A DNA stretch of 64,000 nucleotides. It comes from Paroedura picta (taxonomy: Eukaryota > Chordata > Lepidosauria > Squamata > Gekkonidae). Made by a program: the position numbers and the translations under genes. The DNA lies in contig NC_135371.1 of NCBI RefSeq assembly GCF_049243985.1, forward strand, positions 1,947,501 through 2,011,500, written 5' to 3'. This document shows positions 1-11,690 of the stretch, piece after piece. Under the pieces are notes generated by a model, which saw only the letters and a list, made by a program, of their open reading frames with translations, was not told where the DNA came from and searched no databases. How positions within the stretch are numbered: the stretch's first letter is position 1; the number at the start of each line of letters is the position of its first letter.

Positions 1-400
1 TCCCTTCACCATTTGCAATGACGAGAACATAAAAGCAGCCGTGCTGGATCCGGCCAGTGGCCCGAATCCGGTCCAACACGCTGTGTCACACAGTGGCCGA
101 AACCCAGGAGCCCTCCCACTGTTGCCCCCCCCCCAAGCCCCAAGAAAGCAGAGCATCTCTGCCCCAGACGTAAGAACACAAGGGAGGCCCTGTTGGATCA
201 GGCCAATGGCCCATCCAGTGAAAAGACACGGTGTCACATGGTGGCCGAAAGCAGGTGCCCTCAGGAGGTCCACCCGTGGACCCAGAACTTCAGAAGTCCA
301 CCCCCCAGGCTCCCCCCCCCCAGGCCCCAAGAAGACAGAGTCTTCCATCTATACCTTTTGGCTCAGAGCTACTGACCAACCTTTGCTCTAAATGCTTGTC
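1..400 (-). repeat. Two LINE 3'-tail fragments in tandem
   Basis: Two consecutive stretches (about 25-100 and 170-250) resemble the reptilian LINE tail that reads, on the minus strand, as a CACTGTGTGA-like core followed by 'ctggactagatgg' and 'ctgatcc'. Better-preserved copies of the same tail lie at 55220-55335 and 56880-57000. The block recurs in units II, IV and V and is deleted in unit III. Clade is CR1/L2-like by inference. Confidence 0.5.
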
Positions 401-433
401 CAATCCGTGCCAGAGAGTGTCTATGACTTAAGC

Positions 434-501
434 CAGGGGTAGTCAACCTGTGGTCCTCCAGATGTCCATGGACTACAATTCCCATAAGCCCCTGCCAGCT
501 G
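434..501 (+). mobile_element. Short hAT-like MITE with 8-bp TSD
   Basis: A 68-bp element beginning CAGGGGTAGTCAACC and ending in CTG. It is flanked by an 8-bp direct repeat, acttaagc (426-433 and 502-509), which is the target-duplication length of hAT transposons. It shares its left half with the hairpin MITEs at 17410 and 54101 and looks like an internally deleted form. Present in units I, II and V; lost in unit IV by a deletion near 42353. Confidence 0.75.
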
Positions 502-559
502 ACTTAAGCCACCATCGCTTTCTGCAGCAGTGAATTCCACGTGTTAATGACGAAGGGTG

Positions 560-780
560 GGGGGTTCAGCTCAGTTTAGCTGGAAACCCCTCCCCCTAAA
601 AAATGCCTTCCCAAATTCCCCAACACCATTACTTGAGGTACCTTGCATTACTGCAAGGCAGGTGGGGCTGAGAGAGCTCTGGAAGAACTGCTCTTTTGAG
701 AACAGCTCTAACTGGTCCAAAGTCACCCACCCGGCTGCAGGCGGAGGCGGAGCGGGGAACCCTTTTGATGCTGAAAAATG
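560..780 (-). repeat. Degenerate Sauria-type SINE remnant
   Basis: The stretch contains 'gcaggtggggctgagagagctctgg' in pieces, then 'ggtccaaagtcacccacccggctgcag' in pieces. This matches in order the better SINE copies at 15643 and 63722 (minus orientation). Heavily decayed; recurs in units II, IV and V. Confidence 0.45.
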
Positions 781-821
781 GCTTCTCTTGTGAATTATGA
801 CGTGAAGTTGCCTTAGTACTA

Positions 822-1036
822 GGGTTGCCAGCTCTGGGTTGGGAAATACCTGGAGATTTCGGAGTGGGAGCCGGGAGTGGGCAAGATCTGGAGGGGGGGA
901 AGGACCTCGGTGGAATGTCACGCCATGCAGTCCCCCCTCCCAAACAGCCCTTCTCTCCGGGGGAATTGAGCTCAGCCGCCTGGAGAGAAGCTAGAATTTG
1001 GGGGATCCCCCGGTCTCCCCTGGAGGCTGGCATCCC
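822..1036. mobile_element. Short terminal-inverted-repeat element (TA-flanked)
   Basis: It starts GGGTTGCCAGC and ends GCTGGCATCCC, an imperfect terminal inverted repeat, and TA flanks both ends. The internal sequence (a 'gggaaatacctggagattt' core) is found as decayed pieces elsewhere, for example 14920-15090 and 61765-61860. This suggests a common non-autonomous DNA transposon. The TA flank fits Tc1/mariner-type integration, but family assignment is inference. Confidence 0.55.
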
Positions 1037-1233
1037 TATGGCGCACGAAACCGACTCCTCGGCCCGCAAGGCCAGTATTGCTGACTCCGGCCGGCAGCGG
1101 CTCGCCAGGGTCTGGGCCCAGCTCTTTCCCCACCACCTCGTGGCCGGCTCCTTCTCGCGGGAGATGCTGGGGATGGGACCCGGGGGGGGCCTTGGCGTGC
1201 ATGCCTGGCCAGCAGAGCCACAAGCCCCCTTGC

Positions 1234-1320
1234 TTGCTTGCATTGCATTGCATTATTGCATTGCATTATTGCGTTGCATTGCATCATTTTCTGCATTGCA
1301 TCATTTTCTGCATTGCATAG
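1234..1320. repeat. TGCAT-type microsatellite
   Basis: Irregular runs of TGCAT/TGCATT units with interspersed 'cattttc' lie directly downstream of the promoter donor of the leftward gene, so they are intronic. Unit copy number and order differ between I, II, IV and V, making it a useful marker of unit history. Confidence 0.85.
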
Positions 1321-1353
1321 CAGGGCCTCCCCTCCCTTCCCCTCCCTACTCAC

Positions 1354-2220
1354 CGGCTCGGGCCAAGGCCGCCACTGGAAGATGGTCGGGGGGGGGGGGG
1401 GAGGCCGGCTCTGGCTGCCCCCCCACCCCGCCCCCTCCTCCCAGGCGCCTCCGGGGCAGCAGCCGCGCCCCTTTAACTCTTCAGGGGACGGCGGGCAGGG
1501 GAAGCCCCAGGAAGCCCCGGGAAGCTGCAGCCCCCTGGCGGTCCCTGGCCCCGAGGAAGCCCGCCTGGCCCCCCCCCTGGTGGAAGGAGCTCCCAGAGGG
1601 GATCGGGGCCACGGGGCCTGCAAAAGGGAGCTCCTCCGCCAGGCCCCGGGCTGAGGCCGGCCAAAGCCCCCCGTTGCCCGATTCTCCGGCCTGCCTGGAT
1701 CAGTCAGGGAATCCCTCCTGCAGCTGGGAGCCGCTTCTGCCATCCTGCCCCCCCCCCGCCAGAGCCGAGGAGCCCAGTGTGGGCTTTGGCCCTGGAGAGG
1801 CGCAGGGGGCGGGGGGCTGCAGGGGCCCAGGGTCCCCCCCACAGGACACGGCGCCCCTGAGCCCCTGAGCGGAGCCATTGGGGGGCTGTGACTCTCCGTC
1901 TGCGGCTGAGCTCCAGGCAAAGGGATGGCCCGGACCTTCAAGCCCCGGGTAGCTCTGGGGCCAGCATCTCTCGGCCCAGCTTTCCCATCCCGAAAAGGTC
2001 TCCGGCATCCAACCCCACTGGGACTCCTGCCGGCTGGCCCCACTCCCTGCCAGCCCCTCGGGCCACTCCCCAAGGCCCAGAGCTCCCCAGGGTCCTCCGT
2101 CCCGCCCCCCCAGCCCCCCAGCCCCGGAGGTCCCCTTCTTGGCCTGGCTTCTGTAGCGGGGCTGCGGCCAGGCGTTGGGCCCGTCTGCTGGCTGAGCCCA
2201 GCTGGAGAGAAACTTGAGAA
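1354..2220 (-). promoter_or_regulatory. GC-rich promoter and non-coding exon 1 of an off-window leftward KRAB-ZNF gene
   Basis: A GC-rich, G/C-run-filled block whose minus strand ends in a strong splice donor, CCG|GTGAGTA (last exon base 1354). A GC box (ccccgcccc on plus) lies near 1425-1435 and a TTAAAG motif near 1474. By analogy with units II-V, whose blocks lie ~1.6 kb upstream of a start-codon exon, this should serve a gene whose coding exons are left of base 1. The transcription start is not visible. The long minus-strand open frame across the block reflects GC content, not a gene. Confidence 0.6.
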
Positions 2221-2789
2221 AGGCCTTCTCAGGCAGGGCAGCAATATTTGGAACGACCCCCCCCCCCCCCGCCCCCGAGCGAGATTCATCAGGCAACTGT
2301 CTCTTGTCCACTTCCCCAATGAGCGAAGGTTTCTGTCATGCCCCCAGTAGCTGTGGTTCACACCCTGCCTTGCGTTGGGGGTGGGCTTTTCTATAGATAA
2401 CAACATGTTTTACTGGAATTGTTTTACGTCTTTTGAAATGTTTTCACGTCCAAGTGTTTCTTCATGTTGGGTGCCTTGGGGACGCCCATTTGAATGGAAA
2501 GGCGATACTAAAACGTTTTAAATAAATCAGTCTCTATAAATAATAGGCACCCTCTGCTTCTTTGTCTTGTGATAAGCTTGACTCCTCAGAAACTCAGGTT
2601 AGAGGCCTCAGAATTGACCAGCATCTTCTGGAGGATTGTGGGGAATGTCGCAGGAGACACAAAGGGAACGACAACATCCAGGCCCTAAATGGTGTTTTTG
2701 TGAACCTGGAAAATAGGGCTGGTGCCTCAAAATTGACCTCGGTAGTCCGGCTGACGATGGGAGCTGCTGAGCCCAAAACCAAGGGAATG
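2221..2789. other. Spacer shared by units I-IV
   Basis: AT-richer spacer between the promoter block and the DIRS insertion site. It holds a 'ttttaaataaatcagtct' tail that could be the end of an old retroposon, then about 230 bp of unrecognised sequence. No coding signal. Equivalent sequence is at 19811-20366, 28813-29329 (with a small internal deletion) and 44041-44595. Confidence 0.5.
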
Positions 2790-5700
2790 CCCAATGGCAC
2801 TTACCCTGAAGGGTACTTCTCCCTGGGTTCTAGGACTCCCTCCTTGATGGGTGGTTCTCACCGCTGGTGCTAGGGAGGCAGGCCTTAAATTTACTTCCTC
2901 TCCCTGTCTCCCTGGTAGATCCGCCCTCATCTTCAGTTGTGATCCTTCCAAAGCTCAGAGAAACAATACTCCAAACTACCGTAACCATAACTCTCTGTAA
3001 TAATTTTTCTTTTTCTTTTTTTTTTATAATAAGAACATGAAATAGTGGAAGAGGAAGCAGAACAAACAGTTCCGAACAACTAAATTCCAGTATTCCCCCT
3101 TTTCCTGTCCCATAATGACTATAACAGGACTACATTTCAGACGACGCCCAGGTAGGGCTGGATGGAGTCCTAGAACCCAGGGAGAAGTACCCTTCACGGT
3201 AAGTGCCAATGGGCCTTCTCCCCTGGTTCGAGGACTCCATCCTTGATGGGATATGCAAGAGCTTCCTTTGTCCCGGGCGGGATTGTGTCGCCTGAATCTA
3301 AGCCTTGCAAAAGAACACTTCTGCCAAAGGCTGCCTCCGCTGCGCTGTAACCACTAAGCTTATAGTGCCTAATAAAGGTGGAAACTGAAGACCAGGTAGC
3401 CGCCCTGCAGATCTGTTCTACAGAGGCAGAATTTATCATGGCAGCATTTGTTGCCGCCCCCCTAACTGAATGCGCTGTAATGCCAGAGGGCACAGGCCTA
3501 CCCAATGAACTGTATGCTTCAGCAATACAATCCCTGAGACACTTTCCGATAGCCACAGCAGACATCCTTTCTCCTTTATTAGGCGGAGAAATGCTTATGG
3601 ACATTGACTCTGATCTCCTAAATGGCTCCGTACGTATAAGGAATGCCTTGAGGGCCCTTCGTACATCTCATCTATGCCACAAAACTTCTTTAGGATGTTT
3701 AGGGTCAGGAAAGAATGTAGGCAAATTGATTTCCCGCATCCTGTGGAATCTAGATTCCACCTTGGGCCTAAATATAGGATCTGTCCACAAAACCACCTTA
3801 TCTTTGTGGAACCCACAAAGATCTTTCCTAATGGATAAAGCTCCTAATTCTGAAATTCGTCTAGCAGACGTTACTGCAACTAAGAAAATAACCTTGAGTC
3901 GCAAATGTCTCAATGAAATATCCTGTAAAGGTTCAAAAGGTTGTCTCAGCAACGCTGATAGTACCACACTCAGGCTCCCAGTTGGGAAACGATGCACGGC
4001 TGGGGGAGAAACTACCGTGGCTCCCCTCAGAAACCTCGTAAGGTGAGGATGCTTGGCTAAGGGAAACCCTTGAACCTTCGGAATGACTGTCGCCAAGGCT
4101 GCCCCCTGTCTACGTAATGTGGATGGTCTCAAACCCTGATCCAATCCTTCTTGTACAAATTCCAATACGACCCATAACCCAGGCTTTAAAGGGTCCTGTT
4201 TTTTTTTTGTCTGCACCACCTGACAAATACCTTCCTAGAATAATTATATATCCTAACAGTAGAAGGTTTTCTGGCCGCCAGTATGGTGCTAGTCACCTTT
4301 TCACTAAGGCTGCATTTTAGCAGAGCTGACCGTTCAGTCTCCGCGCGGTCAGCTGTAGCCAGCCTGGCTCGTAATGCCAGACTGGCCCCTGTGTCAAGAG
4401 ATCTGGCATTACCGGTAATGACAGGTGTTTCCCCACCGCTAGATGCAGGATTGTTGCCAACCATGGTCTGCGTGGCCAATAAGGAGCCACCAGGATTCCC
4501 TGTGCCCCTTGCTGTCTGACCTTTCTGAGCACCTTGGGAATGACTGGGACTGGAGGAAATGCCTATAACAGACCCTGCGGCCACTGAGCCGTCAGGGCAT
4601 CTATCTGTTCTGCTCTGCGTTGAGCAAACCTGGTGAAAAACCGAGGTAAGAGCGCCTTCTCCTGACTGGCCAATAGATCTACCACTGGATTGCCAAGGTG
4701 ATCCACAATCATTTTGAATACACCCCGATTCAAGGACCATTCTGCTTCGGAAATCTCCTGTCTACGGAGCCAGTCGGCCTGTACATTCAGGATCCCTTTG
4801 AGTCTTCTTTGCCCATTGTAAAATCAGTGACGCTTCCTTGTGAAGTGAGGGAGATTTCGTCCCCCCTTGCTTGTTTAAATAAGCCTTGGCTGCAACATTG
4901 TCCGTTCTTACCAGGACATGCTTTTGCTGTAATTTGATTTGGAAGTGTACCAAGGCCAGTCAAATTGCTCTGATTTCCAATAGGTTTATTGGAAACTCCC
5001 TCTCTTGTGCTGACCATTTCCCTTGAACATGCCAAGTCTCCAGAGTGGCTCCCCACCCTGACAGACTGGCATCTGTGAGTAGGACTAATTCTTGTTCACG
5101 AAAAAGCATCCCTGACCAAGATTCACCGGCTTCAGCCACCACAAGAGGCTGCTCCTTACGGCAGGAGTTAACCTGACTCTGATGTTTGACTTGGCTGTTA
5201 TTTTCTCCTGAAATGGCCTTAGAAGGGACTGTAAAGGATGCAGGTGGAGTTGCCCCCATTGTAATGCTTCCGTGTTTGCTACCAGAACTCCCATGAGTTT
5301 TGCCAGTGTCATAAGTGAAGTTGATTTTTCCCGTATCACAGCCCCCACCAGATCTCTGGTCTTTTTGATCCAATTTGATCCAAAAACCAATTTTCCTTTT
5401 TTCGTGTTCAACAAAACTCCCAGATGCTCCAAAGCACTGGGTAGGAACCATGGAACTCTTTTTCCAGATTGACTAGAAATCGAATTCCTTCAGAGTGGTA
5501 ATCACTCTCTCTGTGTGTGATGTTGATTCCTGAGCTGATGACGCTCGGATCAAGAGGTCGTCCGAAAATGACGTATTAACACGCCTGACTGGCGTAATGC
5601 CACAAATGGAATTGGACGCCAATCCCCGTTTGATTTTGGCACTGTAAACAGAATTGAGTATACTCCTTTTCTCTGTTCCTCTGCAGGAACTATTTCTATT

Positions 5701-8130
5701 GCTCTTATGTTTAGTAGATGTTGGACTGCTTTTAGCAGAGCATCTCTCTTGAGCCGATTTGCACTTAATGGGGACACCAGAAACCTGTTGGGGGGAATTG
5801 CAAAAAATTCTATTTTGTAACCAACCTGAACTATCTCTGCAGCCCATTAGACGGACTGCGCTTCAACGATCTGTGAGGGAACAATGACAAACGACCCCCT
5901 ACCGGAATCTCCCCGTCCTCTAGGGAGTCATTCTTTATTCTGGGAGGAGTCCCTGTCCGGCTTCTCCTGTCTGTTGAAGCCTTGTCTGTTATATCGGGAG
6001 TAACGTCCCCTACGAAGGGAATATCGACTATTCCCCCAGGATCCTCTCCTGTTCTCCCGAAATCTTGGTAGGGTGTTCTGTGATCTGAAAGAAAAGCCTT
6101 GAAACTTTCTATCATTACCACGTCTAACAAACTTTGGCATCATTTGCTTTTTATCTCGGGTTTCGATCAAAATTCTATTCAATGCATCCCCGAACAATTT
6201 ATCTCCCTGAAAGGGGTAGGCAATAACAATGGAATTGGAATGATTGTCTGCAGGCCAGGCCCTCAGCCAAAGACCACGCCTAGCAGCTGCCAAGGACGCA
6301 AGTCCCCTGGCTGCAAAAATAACTGCATCCAAAGTAGCATCTGCTAAATAACAAACTGCCTTTAACAGTCGTGATACACCTTCAGTAGACTTCTTGTCTG
6401 CTTCAGGAATTAATCTTACCAGCTTTCTAGTCCAGACTATCGAAGCCCTAGCCGTTATGGAAGCTGTGGACGAGGCTCTAATGGCCATACTACAGCCTCA
6501 TGTGCCTTTTTGAGAGAAAAATCTGCCTTTTTATCCATCTGGTCTCTAAGGTGACCCTCACCATCCTGAGAAACCAGACCCTGTGACTGCAAGGCTGGGA
6601 CTGGTGCATCGACCAGAAATGTCTGTAAAACTCTTCCACATAGTCTGAGAGTTTGTACTTTTTTTTTTAAATAAATGCCGGAAATTGCTTGTTAGCCATA
6701 GGTTTTTGCCATTCTGCCTTAATCTTTTTTTTTTTCCCAAAAAAAAACTCAGGCATAGGAAACACCTTTTGTATGACCTCCACAGGAGGAAAAAATTCTT
6801 CCTTACCTTTCACTCTAGGCTTCATATCTTTTTCTGGCGGTGCCTCAGCTGCCTCTGGCTGAATAAGGGCTAAAGCCACAATACATTACTGTAATAAATC
6901 TTGAAAATCCTCCTGTTTAAAAAATCTCTGAGTTGACTCAGGGACCTGAATATCTTCCTCCATCGCCTGTGTCCCCTGTTCTTCATCCATCAAAAACTCA
7001 CCTTCTGGATCGCTCACAGACGATCCTGAGGACATAGGTAAATTATAGCATATTTTTCTAGCCGCCTTGGTGGGAACGGACTGAGGAACCTGCTCATAGT
7101 GAACAGAATGCGATGGGGAATAATATTGAACAGGAGGATGCAGCATCCTAGGCGGCAAAGGTAAAGAAGGCACATTTAAAGCAGACCTCTGCTGATAAAA
7201 CGAATTCATTTCGTTTCTTAACATACACTTCATAAAATTGAACATTTCTGAGGACATGCCAGCAGGCAGCCCTTCACTCACATTTGCAGGTCTGTCTCCA
7301 GAAGAAGTGCCAGGCTGTGGGTGTCCCAGAGAGCCAACAGAGGTTTGGGATTCACCTGGTATTAGAGAGCTCGTGCTGTCATTTTGGCACTCAGCCACTA
7401 GGGGGACTCCTTCCCCCAGGTGCAACTCAGAGCTCCGCACATGGCTGCCCTGGAGGCCAAGGCTCCCTGCAGAGCTAATCATGATGCAGTCAGAATTGGA
7501 GCTTGTTTGTTTATGCAGAACGCCTCTGCTAGCCCCGTCACACTTCTCTCCACGCAGCCTTTTGGCTGATTTGCAAGTAGCCTTCCTAGGCTTCTCGGGC
7601 TGCCACGGTCAGTAAGGTTCCCGATGGAACGCAATCTGCCGGGCCCGTAGCTCCACCGGCAGCTCCATGCGTGCCTGGGAGACCAGACTCCGACAAATAG
7701 TCATCTTGAAAAACACTTGTTGCCATTCTGAACAGTAAGTACATTTCCTATCAATCTAACTTTAAACTCTAACCTGGCAACATTAACTATTAATTAACTT
7801 TGCTTATAACTAAATAATCTTAATAAACTATGAACTACCCCCCCCCATTTCCCCCCCTGGAGAATGAACTGGCAGGGAAAGATACAGAGGAAAGAAGAAG
7901 TAGAAGGATTTTAGTATAGAAATTCCAACTAACAGTCTTAATCTAGCTTCTATAAAAAAAAGGTGAAGAGCTAATGCTCACACAACCGCACTCCCTGCAG
8001 GCAGGAGAAAAACTGAAGATGAGGGCGGTTCTACCAGGGAGACAGGCAGAGGAAGTAAATTTAAGGCCTGCCTCCCTAGCACCAGCGGTGAGAACCACCC
8101 ATCAAGGATGGAGTCCTAGAACCAGGGGAG
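2790..8130 (-). mobile_element. DIRS-type tyrosine-recombinase retrotransposon (fossil), copy in unit I
   Basis: About 5.34 kb, minus orientation. Inverted terminal repeats of roughly 130-150 bp lie at 2790-2940 and 8000-8130. An internal complementary region at about 3130-3255 carries both terminal sequences joined head to tail, the hallmark of DIRS elements that replicate through a circle. Parts from right to left: gag-like region (~7480-5930), reverse transcriptase with RNase H (~5850-4750), tyrosine recombinase (~4220-3195, with an HxxR and a C-terminal Tyr signature). No methyltransferase domain was recognised. The flank reads AATG on both sides; the empty site in units II and IV has one AATG, so a 4-bp overlap or duplication is possible. 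Broken in about five or six places. A copy of the same insertion is in unit III. Confidence 0.9.
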
Positions 8131-8185
8131 AATGGGAAGACCCTCGCCCAGGTTATGGCCACGTGACCCGTTAGCAATTAGGCAG

Positions 8186-8343
8186 CCTGACCTGGATAGC
8201 CCAAGGCAAGCTCAGTCTCGGAAGCTGAGCTGGGCTGACCCTGACTAATATTTGGATGGGAGACCTTCAAGGAACACCAGGGTCATGATGCAGAAGCACG
8301 CTGCGACAAATCGCCTCTGAACATCCCTTGCCTAGCTGCCAGA
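8186..8343 (+). repeat. 5S-rRNA-derived SINE
   Basis: Contains a degraded 5S rRNA body: 'tctcggaagctgagctggg', then 'atatttggatgggagacc', then 'caccagggtc', in the order of the 5S internal promoter and 3' stem. It ends with the non-5S tail 'cgcctctgaacatcccttgcc' in pieces. This is the structure of lizard 5S-derived SINEs. Not a functional 5S gene: the 5' third is lost and the promoter box is altered. Present at the same place in units I-IV. Confidence 0.8.
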
Positions 8344-8345
8344 GA

Positions 8346-9112
8346 CTCCTAGGATCTCTCGGCCAAACTGCACACAATACCGAACCACAAATCAACACAG
8401 AGCAATTGGGCATCCAATTTCAGGGTCTGTGTCCTTCACCACATGTTCTTGCTCCACTTGCAATGCAGTGAGATTCCTATTGGAGCAGTGGGAGAAACTC
8501 TTGGGGAGGCTCTTACAGTTCAATGAAACGCGACCAGCTCTAGGCGTTCAAAGAGTTAATTCTTTATTAGGCAAGAATTTGACAGGGATACACAGATGCC
8601 AACTGATATTGGAATATTTTTTGGAGGGGGGAGGGGGGAGGGTAAGCAATAAAGGCAGATCTTAACCTTTCACAAGCTTAGCTAACAAACATGGAAGTTG
8701 AAAGCTGGTCAGGTGTTCATTGGCCGAATGGAAAAATTGTAAGCCCCACAAGAGCACGGAGAGATCTCGCCCAAAAGGTTCCCTAACGGAAGCTGACAGC
8801 AGGAGCCTCACTTGGTGCTCTGCGTGACGCTTTTTGAAGAGAACGCAGCAGGGAGAGAGAGAAATATTTCTGTCTTTAACCCAAGATTGTCGTCAAGATC
8901 AAACAATTGGTCACCAAAGCGGTGGGCAAGAAAAGCAAACCGGTGTACCCCAAATATACATCTTGAGAGCACCCACTGATTCCTCAAAGCAGAGGGGGAA
9001 AACTAAACTTGACCCTTCAAGACGAAAGGAGCGTCAAAACTGCACTTTCTCCTGCTACAAAGATGAAGAGTCGGGAGCTCAAAAACTGTCCTGCACTTTT
9101 TCTGAACGATAC
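8346..9112. other. 3' flank of the unit I KRAB-ZNF gene, with a possible poly(A) signal
   Basis: Unrecognised duplicated sequence. On the minus strand an AATAAAG hexamer context (plus TTTATT at 8563-8568) is kept in all units. It is the only obvious candidate signal I see for the leftward gene's transcript, but it is over a kilobase past the stop, and further in this unit because of the retroposon. Unit III lacks ~400 bp of this stretch. Confidence 0.3.
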
Positions 9113-9128
9113 AAAAGTTACGAAACAA

Positions 9129-11515
9129 GCGTGGGTGTGGCTAAAGATGTCGTCCTGCGAGGGTGGCAGGGCATCTGCTCTGCTATCTCTGAAGCCTGAC
9201 AGGGGTCAATTGTGCAAGCAATTGGCAGAAAAGAGGAGGGGCACGCAAACCCCACCTCACCTTTCTACCCAGGAAGTTCTTGGGGCCGTCTCCAATCCTT
9301 TAGGGAGTATATCTCCCTGGATTATAGGCTGTCAGCGTTCCAGGTCCAGAGGACGACTGCCATTTTCTACCTCGGACTTTCTTTACTTTCTTTAATCTTA
9401 AAGTATCTGCTTCAACCCTACATGATGATTTACCACAAATGAACGTTTTGAACTGAGGGGAGGACTTCGGCTGAGTTCCAAAACATCATTTACTGCAAGT
9501 ATCTCTCGCTTTTTTTTCTCCGTCTCTCTTCCTGCATCAAAGCCCTTTGTTTCCCCCCTCCTCTTACTCTGATCTGCCTGAAGCCACCTCGTTAAGAGGC
9601 AGGCTAATTCCCCTAACTAAGCAGAAGAAGGACTCAAATCAACTCGAATTAATTGGCAAAAGCTCTTATTGTAATTGTTTTGGTTTTCGAAGATAAGAGA
9701 TAAGAGCTGTGAGGGAAAATCTCATGAGAACTCTGTGCCAGTACGAGAATCTCTGCCTTAACTGACTTCAATACGTCACATGCCTGTGCCGGAACATTAG
9801 AGGATAAAACAGAGGCCCTCTACTGGCCACTTGTAAAATTGTTTGAGGCCAGTTTTTTTTAAAGTCAAAATCATGTCTATGTTAAAAAGATTGGCTCATC
9901 TAATAGAGATACAAACCCAAGATTACAAAGTATTTTTAGATGGACTGGTCAAAAATATCTCCAAGGAGATCCAAGATGGCAAGGAAGAAGTCTCCAATAG
10001 GAATGATGGATCAATAACAGTGGCTGATGACAGCTTTAAACAAGGTGGAAAACCAACAGTAGAAGAGAAATCTGAAATTCATATCTTCAAGGAGATCCAA
10101 GATGCCAAGGAAGATGTCTTTAACAGGAATAATGGATCAATAACAGTGGCTGATGACAGCTCTAAACAAGGTGGAAAACCAACAGTAGAAGAGAAATCTG
10201 AAATTCTGGAGACGGAAAATGGGATGCCGGAGTTCTGCAGCCCAGATAAGGACACCCTTTTTAAAAAGACATACAGCCATCTCAAAGCAACAGTGTACAA
10301 AAATCAATCAAAAGAAATATGGATCTGCAGTGAAAGTAACCGATTTAAAGGATCTCTTTGGGGAAAAAATTGTATTGATACTGGAGTCCAGGAGGTGCAA
10401 CGGCCTCAAGATTTATCGATGCATATTCTGCGGGAAAGAGTACAACTGCACTTTCTACGCCAAAGGCCAATGGGACAGAATATAATTTTACGGGAATGAC
10501 AAGATGTAGCAAGCCTCGAGATGAGACCCCCTTAAGAAGACCGAAAGCTCATATTGTTTTATGTTTAATGTTATACTGTATCCTATATTTCCATTTTTAT
10601 GAAAAAGGGGAAGCAGTGTCTCTTTCTCTCCTGTTTTTTGTCTCTTTTCCTTTGTAGGCATATAGGTAATATAATCATTAGTGCTGAAAATATAAAATGG
10701 GGTTCTCCCCCCTTATTTTTTCTTTCTTCTATTAGTGTATTGTCCTAGGACCAAAAGCCTACACTGACTTGTAGAAAATGTTTAATGTTAAGCTTTCAAC
10801 TTACATCTGAAAATATATCTGTCAGGATGGTTCTTAGAATGGGTCAAGCATAAATTGTTTTGTAGATGTATCAGAACCAAGGATAAGGAGAAGCTATAGA
10901 AGACTGAAAGCTTATATTGTTCTATGTTTAATGTTAAGCATTTAATCTAAACCTGGAAATCTTATTATTCTCTGTATTAACAACATATACTGTATCCTAC
11001 ATTGCTATTTTTATGAAAAAGGGGAAGCAGTGCCTTTTTTCTGTCTTGTTTCTTTTTCTTAGTAGGCATATAGGTAATATAATCGTTAGTGTTGGAAATA
11101 TAAAATGGGGCTTTCCCCCCCTTATTATTTTTTTTATTGGTGTATTGTTATAGGGCCAAAGCTCATATTGATCTGTAGAAAATGCAAAGCTCTCAACTTA
11201 TACCTGTCAGGATGGCTCTTAGAATGGGCCAAGTATAAATGGTTTGTAGATGTATCTGTATTAAGGATAAGGAATAATAACTTTTCTTTTGTATATCTAA
11301 ACAGGCCTTTTTTTTTTTATGTAGTGGAAATGTGGATGGCTCCTAGACTCATGGCTCTTAAAGTTTTGGGCAAAAGTTTATATCACTGTGGAGTCAATGT
11401 GGGGTCGTATATTCCCAAATGATGATTATATTTTATTTACTGCTTTTTGTATCAATAACTCGTGTTGCATCCTATATTTCTATCTTTATGAAAATAAAAA
11501 AAATCATTATAAAAA
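9129..11515 (+). mobile_element. 2.4-kb LINE-type retroposon of unrecognised family, unit I only
   Basis: Inserted at a site that is uninterrupted in units II-IV. A 16-bp target duplication (aaaagttacgaaacaa) lies at 9113-9128 and 11516-11531, and the 3' end is A-rich (aataaaaaaaatcattat then A9), as in target-primed reverse transcription. Inside are a short open frame (9843-10499) and two AT-rich 3' segments of about 375 bp that repeat each other (near 10540-10850 and 10900-11230), with a third partial one near 11440. No reverse transcriptase is visible, so it is either a non-autonomous element or a LINE lacking ORF2. The poly-A and TSD suggest L1-type machinery. Confidence 0.75.
9843..10499 (+). 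CDS. ORF of the unit I retroposon, function unknown
   Basis: A 218-codon open frame inside the retroposon. Residues about 41-82 and 83-124 are an in-frame tandem duplication (126-bp period; 'aaggagatccaagatg' at 9963 and 10089) rich in Glu, Lys and Asp. This resembles a charged coiled-coil or linker, and an ORF1-like role is possible but not shown. After the duplication the more conserved-looking reading moves to an overlapping frame (10219-10485) with a CIFCGKEYNC motif. The ORF is therefore probably frameshifted, and the real protein may once have ended in a small Cys-containing domain. I do not recognise the family. Confidence 0.35.
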   Translation: MRPVFFKVKIMSMLKRLAHLIEIQTQDYKVFLDGLVKNISKEIQDGKEEVSNRNDGSITVADDSFKQGGKPTVEEKSEIHIFKEIQDAKEDVFNRNNGSITVADDSSKQGGKPTVEEKSEILETENGMPEFCSPDKDTLFKKTYSHLKATVYKNQSKEIWICSESNRFKGSLWGKNCIDTGVQEVQRPQDLSMHILRERVQLHFLRQRPMGQNIILRE

Positions 11516-11564
11516 AAAAGTTACGAAACAATATAAGAATACCCTGAATCAGCATGGCAGTCTT

Positions 11565-11690
11565 CAAGCAAAGGTTGGATGCACACTTTTCTTGGATGCT
11601 TTAGGATGCTCTGGGCTGATCCTGCGTTGAGCAGGGGGTTGGACTAGAAGGCCTACATGGCCCCTTCCAACTCTAGGATTCTGTGAATAT
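11565..11690 (+). repeat. CR1 LINE 3' end
   Basis: Typical CR1 tail: 'cttcaagcaaaggttgga', 'gatcctgcgttgagcaggg', 'ggttggactagaaggcc', ending 'ctaggattctgtg'. Shared by units I-IV. A fuller copy lies at 61320-61505. Confidence 0.8.

Noticed and set aside
41-391. Repeated 60-116 codon open frames at the start of each unit
   Set aside because: They lie in LINE-tail repeats and shift with C-run length; no conserved protein features.
1036-2406. 456-codon minus-strand open frame and similar frames in the GC-rich promoter blocks
   Set aside because: Low-complexity Pro/Gly/Ala composition, shifting frame between units because of G/C-run length changes. A strong splice donor lies within it. Explained by GC content.
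8186-8343. Functional 5S rRNA gene
   Set aside because: Lacks the 5' third, internal promoter box changed, carries a SINE tail, and sits at the same place in each duplicated unit.
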